A stretch of 64,000 nucleotides of DNA, taken from positions 372,001-436,000 of the forward strand of contig CAWHKW010000031.1 of assembly GCA_963829995.1 (NCBI GenBank), in the 5' to 3' direction. The notes below the pieces were generated by a model that had not been told where the DNA came from, did no database searches, and saw nothing but the letters and a program-made list of their open reading frames with translations. The translations under genes and the position numbers were made by a program. Shown here in pieces: positions 33,282 through 41,991 of this stretch. Source of the DNA: JACCZX01 sp963829995 (lineage in GTDB: Bacteria > Pseudomonadota > Gammaproteobacteria > Burkholderiales > Burkholderiaceae_F). The number at the start of each line of letters is the position of its first letter. Position 1 is the first letter of the stretch.

Positions 33282-35024
33282 ATGCGCGCGCGCCAGTTCT
33301 TCGTTTCCACGCTTAAAGAAGCGCCGGCCGATGCCGAGGTGATCAGCCATTCGCTGATGCTGCGCGCCGGCATGATCCGGCGCCTGGCAGCCGGCATCTA
33401 CACCTACATGCCGATTGGATTGCGCTCGATTCGCAAGATCGAGGCGATCATTCGCGAGGAGATGAACCGCGCCGGCGCGGTCGAGCTGCTGATGCCGATT
33501 GTGCAACCGGCAGAGCTGTGGATCGAATCGGGCCGGTGGCAGAAAATGGGCCCGGAAATGCTCCGGCTGAAGGACAGGCACGATCGAGACTTCATCGTGC
33601 AGCCGACCAGCGAAGAAGTGATCGCCGATGTCGTGCGCGAATTGATCGGCAGCTACAAGCAATTGCCGCTCAATTTCTATCACATTCAAACCAAGTTTCG
33701 CGATGAGCGACGCCCGCGTTTCGGTTTGATGCGAGGGCGCGAGTTCACGATGAAGGACGCTTATTCGTTCGATCGCGACGAAGCCGGCGCACGCACGAGT
33801 TACCAGGCGATGTATGACGCCTACGGTCGAATCTTTTCGCGCATGGGGCTGAAGTTTCGTGCGGTCGCCGCCGACACCGGCAACATCGGCGGCAATGCGA
33901 GTCACGAGTTTCAAGTGATCGCCGACACCGGCGAAGACGCGCTGGCGTACTGCCCGACCTCGGAGTACGCCGCCAACATCGAGATGGCAGAAGCGTTGCC
34001 GCTCGTGGCCGACCGTGCTGCAGCGACCGAGCCACTGCACAAGACGCCGACGCCCGGCAAGGAGAAATGTGAAGACGTGGCCGAGTTGCTCGGTCTCCCG
34101 CTGACGCGTACGGTCAAGTCAATCGTGCTGGCGGTCGACGATCCCGCAGCGACGAACGCGCGCATATGGCTGATTCTGATTCGCGGCGACCACGAGCTGA
34201 ACGAAGTCAAAGTCGGCAAAGTGCCGGGATTAAATAGTGGATTTCGCTTCGCGACCGAGGTCGAGATCCTGCAACACTTCGGCTGTAAGCCTGGTTACCT
34301 CGGACCGATCGGAACACTGAAACCCGTTACGGTAGTTGCCGATCGAACCGTCGCCAACATGAGCGATTTCGTCAGTGGCGCTAATGCTGAAGACTTTCAT
34401 TACACCGGCGTCAACTGGGGGCGCGATGTCCCCGAGCCGATCGTGGCCGATGTGCGCAGCGTGGTGGCCGGCGATCCGTCACCTGACGGAAAGGGCATTC
34501 TCGCCATTCAGCGAGGCATTGAGGTCGGGCATGTGTTTTCCGGATTGCCGTACGCGCAGAGCATGAATCTTCGGTTTACCGACGAAGCCGGCAAGTCGCA
34601 AACGATGCTGATGGGAAGCTACGGCATTGGCGTGACGCGTTTGCTCGGCGCAGCGATCGAACAGAACCACGATGACAAGGGCATTGTGTGGCCCGATGCC
34701 ATCGCCCCCTTTACGGTCGTTCTCACTCCGATCGGTTACGGCAAGTCGCAGCAAGTGCGGCAGGTAGCTGACCAGTTGTATGCACAACTGCAATCGGCTG
34801 GCGTCGATGCGCTGCTTGACGATCGCGACGAGCGGCCCGGCGTGATGTTTGCGGAAATGGAGCTGATCGGAATTCCGCACCGGATCACGATCGGCGAGCG
34901 CGGGCTGAAGGAAGGCAATATCGAATACGTCAATCGCCGCTCGCTGCAGACGACGTCGGTTCCGGTTGCCGACGCCTTTGCGTTCATGCGAGCGCAGCTG
35001 GGGCGGCCCAATGCCAACGAATGA
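33282..35024 (+). CDS. proS: Prolyl-tRNA synthetase ProS
   Basis: Class II synthetase of the bacterial type. ATG 33282 gives 580 residues starting MRARQFFVSTLKEAPADAEVISH. Motif 1 lies around RAGMIRRLAAGIYTYMPIGLRSIRKI, then RDRHDRDFI-like catalytic region, motif 2 PRFGLMRGREFTMKDAYSF, an inserted editing domain (about 225-400), motif 3 GSYGIGVTRLLGAAIEQ, and a C-terminal anticodon-binding domain with LLDDRDERPGVMFAEMELIGIP. An upstream in-frame start at 33231 adds a non-conserved leader. The 3' end overlaps the transglycosylase start by 14 bp. Confidence 0.97.
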   Translation: MRARQFFVSTLKEAPADAEVISHSLMLRAGMIRRLAAGIYTYMPIGLRSIRKIEAIIREEMNRAGAVELLMPIVQPAELWIESGRWQKMGPEMLRLKDRHDRDFIVQPTSEEVIADVVRELIGSYKQLPLNFYHIQTKFRDERRPRFGLMRGREFTMKDAYSFDRDEAGARTSYQAMYDAYGRIFSRMGLKFRAVAADTGNIGGNASHEFQVIADTGEDALAYCPTSEYAANIEMAEALPLVADRAAATEPLHKTPTPGKEKCEDVAELLGLPLTRTVKSIVLAVDDPAATNARIWLILIRGDHELNEVKVGKVPGLNSGFRFATEVEILQHFGCKPGYLGPIGTLKPVTVVADRTVANMSDFVSGANAEDFHYTGVNWGRDVPEPIVADVRSVVAGDPSPDGKGILAIQRGIEVGHVFSGLPYAQSMNLRFTDEAGKSQTMLMGSYGIGVTRLLGAAIEQNHDDKGIVWPDAIAPFTVVLTPIGYGKSQQVRQVADQLYAQLQSAGVDALLDDRDERPGVMFAEMELIGIPHRITIGERGLKEGNIEYVNRRSLQTTSVPVADAFAFMRAQLGRPNANE

Positions 35025-35685
35025 GGTTTCGCGCCGCCGCTTTCTGATCGCTGGCGGTGCGACCGTAGCCGCACCGCTGCTGATGCCGGCGGCCGCACGG
35101 GCGGGAGCGCAACAGTACGAACCGATGGCCGGCGCCGTGCGCGTGGCGCTGGCCGCGCAGATTGCCGATCCCAGGCCACCAGCGCGGCGCTTCGAAAAGA
35201 TTGAAGAGCGCATTGCCTACCTGGCGTGGGTGGCCGAGATGTCGGAGCGGCTTGGTAATAAGGTCGGCGACTATTCAGCGCGCGTTGAATTCCTCAAGAC
35301 GCTGGACTATGAAGCGACGCGTGCCGGACTCGATCGTCAGATGGTGCTCGGGCTGATCCAGGTCGAAAGCAACTTTCGCAAATATGCGATCTCGATCGCG
35401 GGGGCACGCGGGCTGATGCAGGTGATGCCGTTTTGGACGCGCGTGATCGGCGACGGCGAATCGCGCCATCTTTTTTCAATGGCCACCAACCTGCGATACG
35501 GCACGGTGATCCTGCGGCACTACCTGGACATCGAACGCGGAGACCTGTTCATGGCCCTCGGCCGCTACAACGGCAGCCGCGGGCGCGCGGCGTATCCAGA
35601 CTCGATCCTCGCTGCATGGAAAAACCGCTGGAGCTACGAGTCGAAACCGAACGAGCAGGCAGCGCCAAACCCGCGGATTGGTTGA
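35011..35685 (+). CDS. Lytic transglycosylase (SLT domain) with twin-arginine signal
   Basis: Probable periplasmic murein transglycosylase. ATG 35011 starts MPTNEVSRRRFLIAGGATV, with a Tat motif (SRRRFLI), a hydrophobic stretch and an AAARAG cleavage-like site near residue 31. The catalytic SLT domain occupies about 105-205: IQVESNFRKYAISIAGARGLMQVMPFW holds the catalytic Glu and GLMQ signature, followed by NLRYGTVILRHYL and ALGRYNGS. 224 residues total. It overlaps proS by 14 bp, so expression is likely coupled. Export of a transglycosylase by Tat rather than Sec is unusual. A family A repeat starts 10 nt after the stop. Confidence 0.88.
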   Translation: MPTNEVSRRRFLIAGGATVAAPLLMPAAARAGAQQYEPMAGAVRVALAAQIADPRPPARRFEKIEERIAYLAWVAEMSERLGNKVGDYSARVEFLKTLDYEATRAGLDRQMVLGLIQVESNFRKYAISIAGARGLMQVMPFWTRVIGDGESRHLFSMATNLRYGTVILRHYLDIERGDLFMALGRYNGSRGRAAYPDSILAAWKNRWSYESKPNEQAAPNPRIG

Positions 35686-35695
35686 GGTCCTGACG

Positions 35696-36130
35696 CAGCA
35701 GCGGCTGGCGCAGCTGCGCCGCCTACGTCGTCGGGCACTAAAGTGCCAACCACTGCGGTACTCACAACGCCGGCGCAAAAAAGGGCTAAAGCGCTTTTTT
35801 GCTTAACAGGCCCCGGCGTTGCTCCGCTCCTCGGGCGACGACTCAAAGGCGGCGCAGCTGCGCCAGCCGCTGCTGTCGCGACACTGCCTCGCACGAGGTG
35901 TTTTTTCCTTCCCCCCAACAAGTGAGACTGTCTCAAGCGCAAGCGTTGGGCGGAGCTGACCTGCCTTCGGGGCGTCGCCCGAGGAACGGAGCAACGCCGG
36001 GGCTTTTAAGCGAAATAACGCTTTAGCCTTATTTCGCGCCGGCGTTGTGAGTACCGCAGTGGTCGGCACTTCAGTGCCCGACGCCCAGGCAGGACAGCTC
36101 CGCCCAACGCTTGCGCGCCGCGACCACGCC
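35696..36130 (+). repeat. Family A structured palindrome, type-2 plus type-1 modules (copy A3)
   Basis: The best-preserved copy. The type-2 module (35696-35875) has perfectly complementary 28-bp arms; the type-1 module (35937-36116) has 22-bp perfect arms starting GCGCAAGCGTTGGGCGGAGC. Both are 180 bp. Inner stem-loops are GCAAAAAAG/CTTTTTTGC and GCGAAATAA/TTATTTCGC around the same tip GGCTAAAGCG (reverse orientation in the second). The 61-bp spacer has CCTCGCACGAGG followed by GTGTTTTTT, terminator-like on the plus strand. The whole unit is the reverse complement of copy A2, 19 kb away. It fills the space between the transglycosylase and ffh, which converge here. Confidence 0.92.
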
Positions 36131-36146
36131 GCACTCCTGCTAAAAC

Positions 36147-37523
36147 CTAGCGCGGCATGCCCGGCATGCCTTTCAGCGCCCCCAACCCACGCATCATCTT
36201 CGCCAAGCCGCCCTTCTTCATCTGCTTCATCATCGTTTGCATCTGTTCGAACTGCTTCAGCATTCGATTGACTTCCTGCACCGGGACACCGGCGCCGGCG
36301 GCGATGCGCCGTTTGCGCGACGCCTTGATCAGCTCAGGCTTTGCGCGCTCCGTTGCAGTCATAGAGCTAATGATTCCTTCGGTGCGGCGGATTTGTTTCT
36401 CTTGGTCGTCGGCGTTGACCTGGCTGGCTGCCTCCGCCAGCTGAGCCGGCAGCTTGTCGAGCATGCTCGACAGCCCGCCCATCTTTCGCATCTGTGCGAT
36501 CTGTTCCTTGAAGTCGTTTAGATCGAAACGTTCGCCCGACTGCATGCGCTTGGCAAATTTCTGGGCGCTCGCCTGATCGACCGACTTCTTGACGTCTTCG
36601 ACCAGTGCGACGATATCGCCCATGCCGAGGATGCGGCTGGCCATTCGATCGGGCGAAAACGGCTCGAGCCCATCGAGCTTTTCTCCGATGCCGACGAACT
36701 TGATCGGTTTGCCAGTCACGTGACGTACCGACAGCGCGGCGCCACCCCGTGAATCACCGTCCAGTTTGGTCAGGATGATGCCGGTCAACGGCAATCGGTC
36801 CGCGAACACTCTCGCAGTTGCAACCGCATCCTGTCCGAGCATCGCATCGACCACAAAGAGCGTTTCGATCGGATTCAATCTCGCTTCGAGCGCTGCGACC
36901 TCCTGCATCATCGCCTCGTCAATCGCGAGCCGGCCCGCGGTATCGACGATCAGTACATCGAAGTAGTGCCGCTTCGCGTGATCGATCGCGCGCGCAGCAA
37001 TATCGATCGGCTGATCACCGACGGCACTGGCGAAAAACTGAGCGCCCGCCTGTTCCGCGACGGTCTTCAATTGTTCGATAGCGGCTGGCCGGTAAACGTC
37101 GGTCGACACAGTCAGGACCTTCTTGTTGCGATCTGTCTTCAGCCAGCGCGCTAGCTTGCCCGCTGTGGTGGTCTTGCCCGCGCCTTGCAAACCAGCGAGC
37201 AGGATGACCGCCGGCGGTTGCGTCGCAAGATCGAGCTGGCGCTGCTTGTCGTCAAGATCGCCGCCCATCAGCAGCGTCAGCTCACGCTGGACAACCCCGA
37301 CCAGCGCCTGACCGGGCGTCAAGCTCCCGGCGACTTCCTCGCCGAGCGCTTTCTCTTTAATGCGAGCGATGAACTCGCGCACTACGATCAATGCGACATC
37401 GGCTTCGAGCAGCGCTACGCGCACCTCGCGCAGCATTGCCTGCATATTTTCTTCGGTCAGGCGCGCCTGACCGCGCATCGTCTTGACGACGCGCGCGAGT
37501 TTGGTAGTCAGTTGATCGAGCAT
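36147..37523 (-). CDS. ffh: Signal recognition particle protein Ffh
   Basis: SRP54 GTPase that targets nascent membrane proteins to FtsY. The 458 residues have an N domain, a G domain with GLQGAGKTTTAGKLA near residue 107, DVYRPAAIEQL, DTAGRLAIDEAMM and TKLDGDSRGGAALS, and a methionine-rich M domain (about 300-458) with FDLNDFKEQIAQMRKMGG and SRKRRIAAGAGVPVQEVNRMLKQF binding 4.5S RNA. The C-terminus is Met/Gly-rich. Diverges from the ccsA-like gene. The 4.5S RNA gene itself is not visible in this window. Confidence 0.97.
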   Translation of the reverse strand: MLDQLTTKLARVVKTMRGQARLTEENMQAMLREVRVALLEADVALIVVREFIARIKEKALGEEVAGSLTPGQALVGVVQRELTLLMGGDLDDKQRQLDLATQPPAVILLAGLQGAGKTTTAGKLARWLKTDRNKKVLTVSTDVYRPAAIEQLKTVAEQAGAQFFASAVGDQPIDIAARAIDHAKRHYFDVLIVDTAGRLAIDEAMMQEVAALEARLNPIETLFVVDAMLGQDAVATARVFADRLPLTGIILTKLDGDSRGGAALSVRHVTGKPIKFVGIGEKLDGLEPFSPDRMASRILGMGDIVALVEDVKKSVDQASAQKFAKRMQSGERFDLNDFKEQIAQMRKMGGLSSMLDKLPAQLAEAASQVNADDQEKQIRRTEGIISSMTATERAKPELIKASRKRRIAAGAGVPVQEVNRMLKQFEQMQTMMKQMKKGGLAKMMRGLGALKGMPGMPR

Positions 37524-37591
37524 CGGAAAAGGAGCGACTTTCGGCCTAATGCGCAGAGGAGAAACTCAATATCTACATGGTATAAACATTC

Positions 37592-38431
37592 ATGCAGTTG
37601 CGCCTCGAGTGGCTCGCATTGTACGTGGCCGTCGCCGCGCTTTACCTGCTGGTTGCATGGCGCGAGTGGGGCGATCAGAGGCCCGGTTCCGTGCGAGCGC
37701 CGGCGTGGCATGCGATGGTGCTTGGGCTGGCGATCGTTTTGCATGGCACGCTCCTATGGCACGGCATGTTCGAAAGCGGCGAGTTGCGTTTCGGATTTGC
37801 ACACGCGTTGTCCGCCACTCTGTGGATCACGGCTTTGATCGTGTGCGTCGAGACCGTGTTTTCGCCATCGCGCGGCATGTTCCTGCTGGTGCTGCCGCTG
37901 ACCGCAATCGCGGTCCTGCTTCCGACATTGTTTCCGGGCGCGATCGTCGGGAAGTCGAGTGGGTCGCCGCTGTTTCAAGTCCACCTGTTGCTGGCGATTC
38001 TTGCTTACAGTTTGTTGACGATCGCGGCGATCCACGCATTGCTGATGGCGACGATGGAACGACGACTGCATGGCGAAGCTGCCGGCGGATCGGGGCGGCT
38101 CGCATTTGTTATCGATCGCCTGCCGCCATTGCTGGCGATGGAAGGCGTGTTGTTTCGATTGATCGCGGTGGGATTTATTTTGCTGACGGCGACGCTGGTC
38201 AGCGGCATTTTTTTTTCGGAGCAACTGTTTGGCCGTCCGCTACGGCTCGATCACAAGACGGTGTTTGCAATCGCCTCCTGGATCGTGTTCGCGGGGCTGC
38301 TGATCGGGCGCATGGTGTTCGGCTGGCGTGGGCGCACGGCGCTGCGATGGACCCTTACCGGGTTTGTGATGTTGATGTTGGCGTACGTCGGCAGCCACTT
38401 CGTGCTCGAAGTGTTATTGCAAAGGGTCTGA
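37592..38431 (+). CDS. CcsA/YpjD-type inner membrane protein (cytochrome c assembly family)
   Basis: A 279-residue polytopic protein with about eight transmembrane helices and the cytochrome C assembly (CcsA/CcmC/YpjD) pattern: FQVHLLLAILAYSLLTIAAIHALL in the middle and LDHKTVFAIASWIVFAGLLIGRMVFGWRGR near the end. Conserved histidines that could ligate haem are seen at HLLLAI and DHKTV. The gene sits between ffh and pilS, as usual in betaproteobacteria, where it is called ccsA-like or ypjD. Its role (haem handling or SRP-related) is not established by the sequence. Divergent from ffh by 68 bp. Confidence 0.82.
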   Translation: MQLRLEWLALYVAVAALYLLVAWREWGDQRPGSVRAPAWHAMVLGLAIVLHGTLLWHGMFESGELRFGFAHALSATLWITALIVCVETVFSPSRGMFLLVLPLTAIAVLLPTLFPGAIVGKSSGSPLFQVHLLLAILAYSLLTIAAIHALLMATMERRLHGEAAGGSGRLAFVIDRLPPLLAMEGVLFRLIAVGFILLTATLVSGIFFSEQLFGRPLRLDHKTVFAIASWIVFAGLLIGRMVFGWRGRTALRWTLTGFVMLMLAYVGSHFVLEVLLQRV

Positions 38432-38435
38432 GCTG

Positions 38436-38672
38436 ATGAGTCGGATCGTGTTTTTCGTGCTGCTTGCGGTGGCGATCTATCTGGTGTGGCGCCTGCTGCA
38501 AAAAAAAATACAGCGACCCCCGAACGGCGCCGACTCCGACGTTCCTCGTCTGGCAATGGTCAGCTGCGCTATGTGTGGCCTGCATGTTCCGCGTGAAGAA
38601 GCGCTGATGCAGGACGAGCGTTTTTTCTGTTGTGAAGAGCATCGCCGCGCGATGCCTCCAGCACGCGAATGA
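38436..38672 (+). CDS. Small PP0621-like protein with cysteine-rich domain
   Basis: A 78-residue protein: one N-terminal membrane helix (about 3-20), a short linker, then MVSCAMCGLHVPREEAL and FFCCEEHRRA, a four-cysteine/histidine zinc-ribbon-like module facing the cytoplasm or periplasm. It matches the PP0621 family of uncharacterised proteins found between ccsA-like and pilS genes in betaproteobacteria. It follows the ccsA-like stop by 4 bp, so cotranscription is likely. Function unknown; a link to pilus signalling or redox is guesswork from position. Confidence 0.75.
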   Translation: MSRIVFFVLLAVAIYLVWRLLQKKIQRPPNGADSDVPRLAMVSCAMCGLHVPREEALMQDERFFCCEEHRRAMPPARE

Positions 38673-38724
38673 TGCGGCTCACGGATGCGGTGATCCACTG
38701 CTTCCCCACTTCGATTGCTAGCGA

Positions 38725-40449
38725 GTGAGCGCTTCCGACACGTCGATCCAATCGGTCGAATTGCTGCTGGACGAAAAGCCTTCAGCATGGAGCGAAACGC
38801 CTTGGCGCGCGCTCGAATATTTCGCCAGCACGCGTGTGATCGTCGCCGCCGCGCTCGTGTTTGCGAGTGCGGCCTTTGGCGCGCGTCCGTCCGCCGTCAG
38901 CGGTATGGCCGGATTGACACTCGCCGCATCACTTTCGTACTTCGCGCTTGCGGCGTTATTCGCCGGTCTTTCGCTTTACGTGCATCGGCGTTTCCTGGCG
39001 CAGGTGATCGGCCAGCTCGTGCTCGATCTGATCGTCATCACTGTGCTGGTCGTCAGCAGCGGTGGCGTGGCGTCCGGCTGGGTCATTTTGTTCCTGCTGC
39101 CGCTGGCGGGCGCGTCGCTGTTATTGCCGTCGACGCTGGTGTTTTTTGTTTGTGCCGTCTGCGTGCTTACCATCCTGATCGACTCCAGCTTGCGCACGTT
39201 GGCGGCCGATGCTTCGGACCCGCTGCTGTTTCAAGCGGGCGTCTATGGCGCTGCGCTATTCGCTGTCACTGCGTTGCTGCGCGCGTTGAGTTCGCGGTTG
39301 GCGAGTCAGGAGCGCCTGGCGCGCTCGCGCGGTCGCGATCTGCAGAATCAGCTTGCCATCAACCGGCTCGTGATTGCGCAGATGCAGCAGGGTGTCATCG
39401 TTGTGGATCCGACGACGCAAGTGCGCGCCAACAATCGAGCCGCGCGCCGCATGCTCGGACTCGAGCCGTCGGCCCAACTGACGGGGGTGCGCTTGACCGA
39501 GGTGCCGGCCGCCGCCGAACTGGCACAGGCATTCATGCTCTGGGTCGATGCTGGGCGCAGCGAGGGTGCGTGGTCGAATACGGTGGTGGCCGGGGCGGAC
39601 GCGGCGCTGAGTCCGCTTCTCGAATCGCGCATGCGCGCGCGCTTCGCGCGGCCGACGTCCGGTTCCGACGAAGAGTTCGTCATCTTTATCGAAGACGTTC
39701 GCGACGTGGAAGATCGCGCGCAGCAATTGAAGCTGGCGGCGATGGGCCGCTTGACGGCATCAATCGCCCATGAGATTCGCAACCCGCTGGCGGCGATCAG
39801 TCATGCGGGCCAGTTGATGGGGGAGGACAGCGCCGATCCGCTGCTCAAACGCCTGGCAGGCATCGTGCGCGAGAACACTCAGCGGTTGAATCGGCTGGTC
39901 GAAGATGTGTTGAGAGTGGCGCGGCGCGAGCCCCCGCTGGGCGACGAGATCGACATCAATGAGTTCGTGCAGCTTTTCATGTCTGAGTTCGTGCGTGATC
40001 GAGCTCTGGCTCCGAGCACGATCCAGCTCGAAAGCGAGCCCGGCTTGAGCGTCAAATTCGAGCAATCGCATCTGCGGCAGGTGCTTTATAACCTTGTCGA
40101 CAACGCACTGCGTTACGCAACCGGGGGCGCGAAATCGGTTCGGATTGTTATTGAGCGCGCGCCCGAGCAGGATCGGGCACAGTTGTGGGTGTTTGACGAT
40201 GGAGCGGGTGTGCCGGTCGATGCGCGCGCTGCCTTGTTCGAACCTTTCTTTACGACGCGAACGCAAGGAACCGGACTTGGGTTATATCTTGCACGAGAAT
40301 TTTGCGTCACCAATCGTGCGGTGTTGTCGTATTCCTCGCGGCGCGAGGTCGATGGTTCCTCACGCGACGGATTTCTGCTTAGGTTCGGGGGCGGTGCACC
40401 GGTGGCTAATGAGCAACAGGGATTTCTCGACACGCTGCCGATCCGCTAA
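38725..40449 (+). CDS. pilS: Sensor histidine kinase PilS
   Basis: Membrane histidine kinase controlling pilin transcription through PilR. GTG 38725 gives 574 residues: about six transmembrane helices (35-195), a PAS-like domain (about 215-330, GVIVVDPTTQVRANNRAARRMLG), the HisKA box IAHEIRNPLAAISH near 348, and an ATPase domain with N box LVDNALRYA, DDGAGVPVDA and GTGLGLYLAREF. The pair with pilR 48 bp downstream and the type IV pilus genes at 24-28 kb support PilS rather than NtrB. A later ATG would cut into the conserved start of the membrane region. Confidence 0.9.
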   Translation: MSASDTSIQSVELLLDEKPSAWSETPWRALEYFASTRVIVAAALVFASAAFGARPSAVSGMAGLTLAASLSYFALAALFAGLSLYVHRRFLAQVIGQLVLDLIVITVLVVSSGGVASGWVILFLLPLAGASLLLPSTLVFFVCAVCVLTILIDSSLRTLAADASDPLLFQAGVYGAALFAVTALLRALSSRLASQERLARSRGRDLQNQLAINRLVIAQMQQGVIVVDPTTQVRANNRAARRMLGLEPSAQLTGVRLTEVPAAAELAQAFMLWVDAGRSEGAWSNTVVAGADAALSPLLESRMRARFARPTSGSDEEFVIFIEDVRDVEDRAQQLKLAAMGRLTASIAHEIRNPLAAISHAGQLMGEDSADPLLKRLAGIVRENTQRLNRLVEDVLRVARREPPLGDEIDINEFVQLFMSEFVRDRALAPSTIQLESEPGLSVKFEQSHLRQVLYNLVDNALRYATGGAKSVRIVIERAPEQDRAQLWVFDDGAGVPVDARAALFEPFFTTRTQGTGLGLYLAREFCVTNRAVLSYSSRREVDGSSRDGFLLRFGGGAPVANEQQGFLDTLPIR

Positions 40450-40497
40450 TGAGCGCTAATGAACGCTGATGAACGCCCGACGCGTTAACGCAGTCAG

Positions 40498-41991
40498 ATG
40501 AACCAGCCAGTCGGCTCCGAATCCGCCCAAGCCCCGCTCATGCAGCGCAGGTTGCCTGCGGTCCTCGTGGTCGATGATGAAGCCGATCTGCGCGAGCTGT
40601 TGTCGCTGACATTGGTCCGTCTGGGGCTCGATGTCGATACGGCAGAGTCGGTCAGCGCTGCCCGCGCGCTGCTGGCGCGCAACGCGTACGCATTGTGCTT
40701 GACCGATATGCGATTGCCCGACGGCAATGGCCTCGATCTGGTGCGGCACGTGACGGGATCGGGCGGGCCGCCGATCGCAGTCATCACTGCCTACGGCAGC
40801 GCCGAAAATGCAGTAGCTGCGTTAAAAGCCGGCGCGTTCGACTACTTGACGAAGCCGGTCGATATCAATCAGCTGCGCATGTTGGTGCGCTCGGCGGTGC
40901 GGGAGTCGGACGCCGCCGAAGGCAATTCGGCTGCGACGAGTGTGCCGGTCGGCGGCGGCGCGCTGGCCAGTCTCACCGGCAACACCCCGGCGATGCAGCA
41001 GATGCGCACGATGATCAGCCGGCTTGCGCGCAGCATGGCGCCGGTGGCGATCCGTGGCGAATCCGGCAGCGGCAAGGAGCTTGCGGCGCGCGCGATCCAT
41101 GACTCTTCGAGCCGCAGCCAGCAGCCCTTCATCGCGGTCAATTGCGGTGCGATTCCCGAGACGCTGATGGAGGCCGAGTTCTTCGGTTACCGCAAGGGTG
41201 CATTCACCGGTGCGGAGCGCGATCGAGAAGGATTTTTTCAGGCAGCGGCCGGCGGCACGCTGTTTCTGGATGAGGTGGCTGAATTGCCGCTGGCGATGCA
41301 GGTCAAGTTATTGCGCGCGATTCAGGAGCGCAGAGTACGCAAGGTCGGCGCGTCGGTAGAGGAGCCCGTGGACGTGCGGCTCGTCAGTGCGACGCATCAG
41401 GACTTGGGCGCCCTGGTAACTGCGGGAAGATTTCGGCAGGACCTGTTTTACCGCTTGAATGTGATCGAGTTGCGCGTTCCCGGATTGCGCGAGCGTCTGG
41501 ACGACATACCGCTGCTCGCTGAGTCGATTTTGACGCGCATTGCCGAGCGAGCAGGGGGTCGCCGTGCACATTTGTCGCCGGCCGCTGCGGTTGCGCTGAA
41601 GCGCTATCGATTTCCCGGCAACGTGCGCGAGCTGGAGAACATTCTGGAGCGTGCCGTTGCACTGGCCGCGGACGAAGTTTTGTTGGCAGATGACTTGATG
41701 CTGCCGAATGCGGAGCTCGATGCGCTGGTCGACGCCGAAGCGATTCCTGTTGAGGAAGTCGCGGAGCCCCAGCCCGAACCGGCGGAAGCTTTAACGCCGC
41801 CAGGCATTCTCGACTTCCAGGTCGTCGACGGCGTTCCGACGTCGCTCGGCGCTTACCTTGACTCGCTCGAGCGCGACGCAATTCGCTGCGCGCTGGCCAA
41901 GACGCGCTACAACCGCACGGCGGCGGCTCAGCTTCTGGGGATCACGTTTCGGCAATTGCGCTATCGAATGCACAGGCTCGGCATCAAGTGA
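40498..41991 (+). CDS. pilR: Sigma-54 dependent response regulator PilR
   Basis: NtrC-family activator of sigma-54 promoters such as pilA. The 497 residues contain a receiver (about 20-135, VLVVDDEADLREL with the acceptor Asp in LTDMRLPDGNG), an AAA+ domain (about 160-400) with Walker A GESGSGKELAARAIH, the sigma-54 contacting GAFTGA loop, Walker B GGTLFLDEVAEL, and a C-terminal Fis-type helix-turn-helix TRYNRTAAAQLLGITFRQL. Partner PilS is immediately upstream. The ampD start overlaps its stop by 4 bp. Confidence 0.92.
   Translation: MNQPVGSESAQAPLMQRRLPAVLVVDDEADLRELLSLTLVRLGLDVDTAESVSAARALLARNAYALCLTDMRLPDGNGLDLVRHVTGSGGPPIAVITAYGSAENAVAALKAGAFDYLTKPVDINQLRMLVRSAVRESDAAEGNSAATSVPVGGGALASLTGNTPAMQQMRTMISRLARSMAPVAIRGESGSGKELAARAIHDSSSRSQQPFIAVNCGAIPETLMEAEFFGYRKGAFTGAERDREGFFQAAAGGTLFLDEVAELPLAMQVKLLRAIQERRVRKVGASVEEPVDVRLVSATHQDLGALVTAGRFRQDLFYRLNVIELRVPGLRERLDDIPLLAESILTRIAERAGGRRAHLSPAAAVALKRYRFPGNVRELENILERAVALAADEVLLADDLMLPNAELDALVDAEAIPVEEVAEPQPEPAEALTPPGILDFQVVDGVPTSLGAYLDSLERDAIRCALAKTRYNRTAAAQLLGITFRQLRYRMHRLGIK

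Noticed and set aside
35634..36069. Several open frames inside the A3 repeat (and similar ones inside A2)
   Set aside because: They translate the palindrome arms and core on both strands, and equivalent frames recur in each copy simply because the DNA is repeated; none has a start signal or domain.
7610..36116. Family A as a CRISPR array or insertion sequence
   Set aside because: Modules are palindromic and dispersed without regular unique spacers, and none encodes a transposase or has obvious target duplications.
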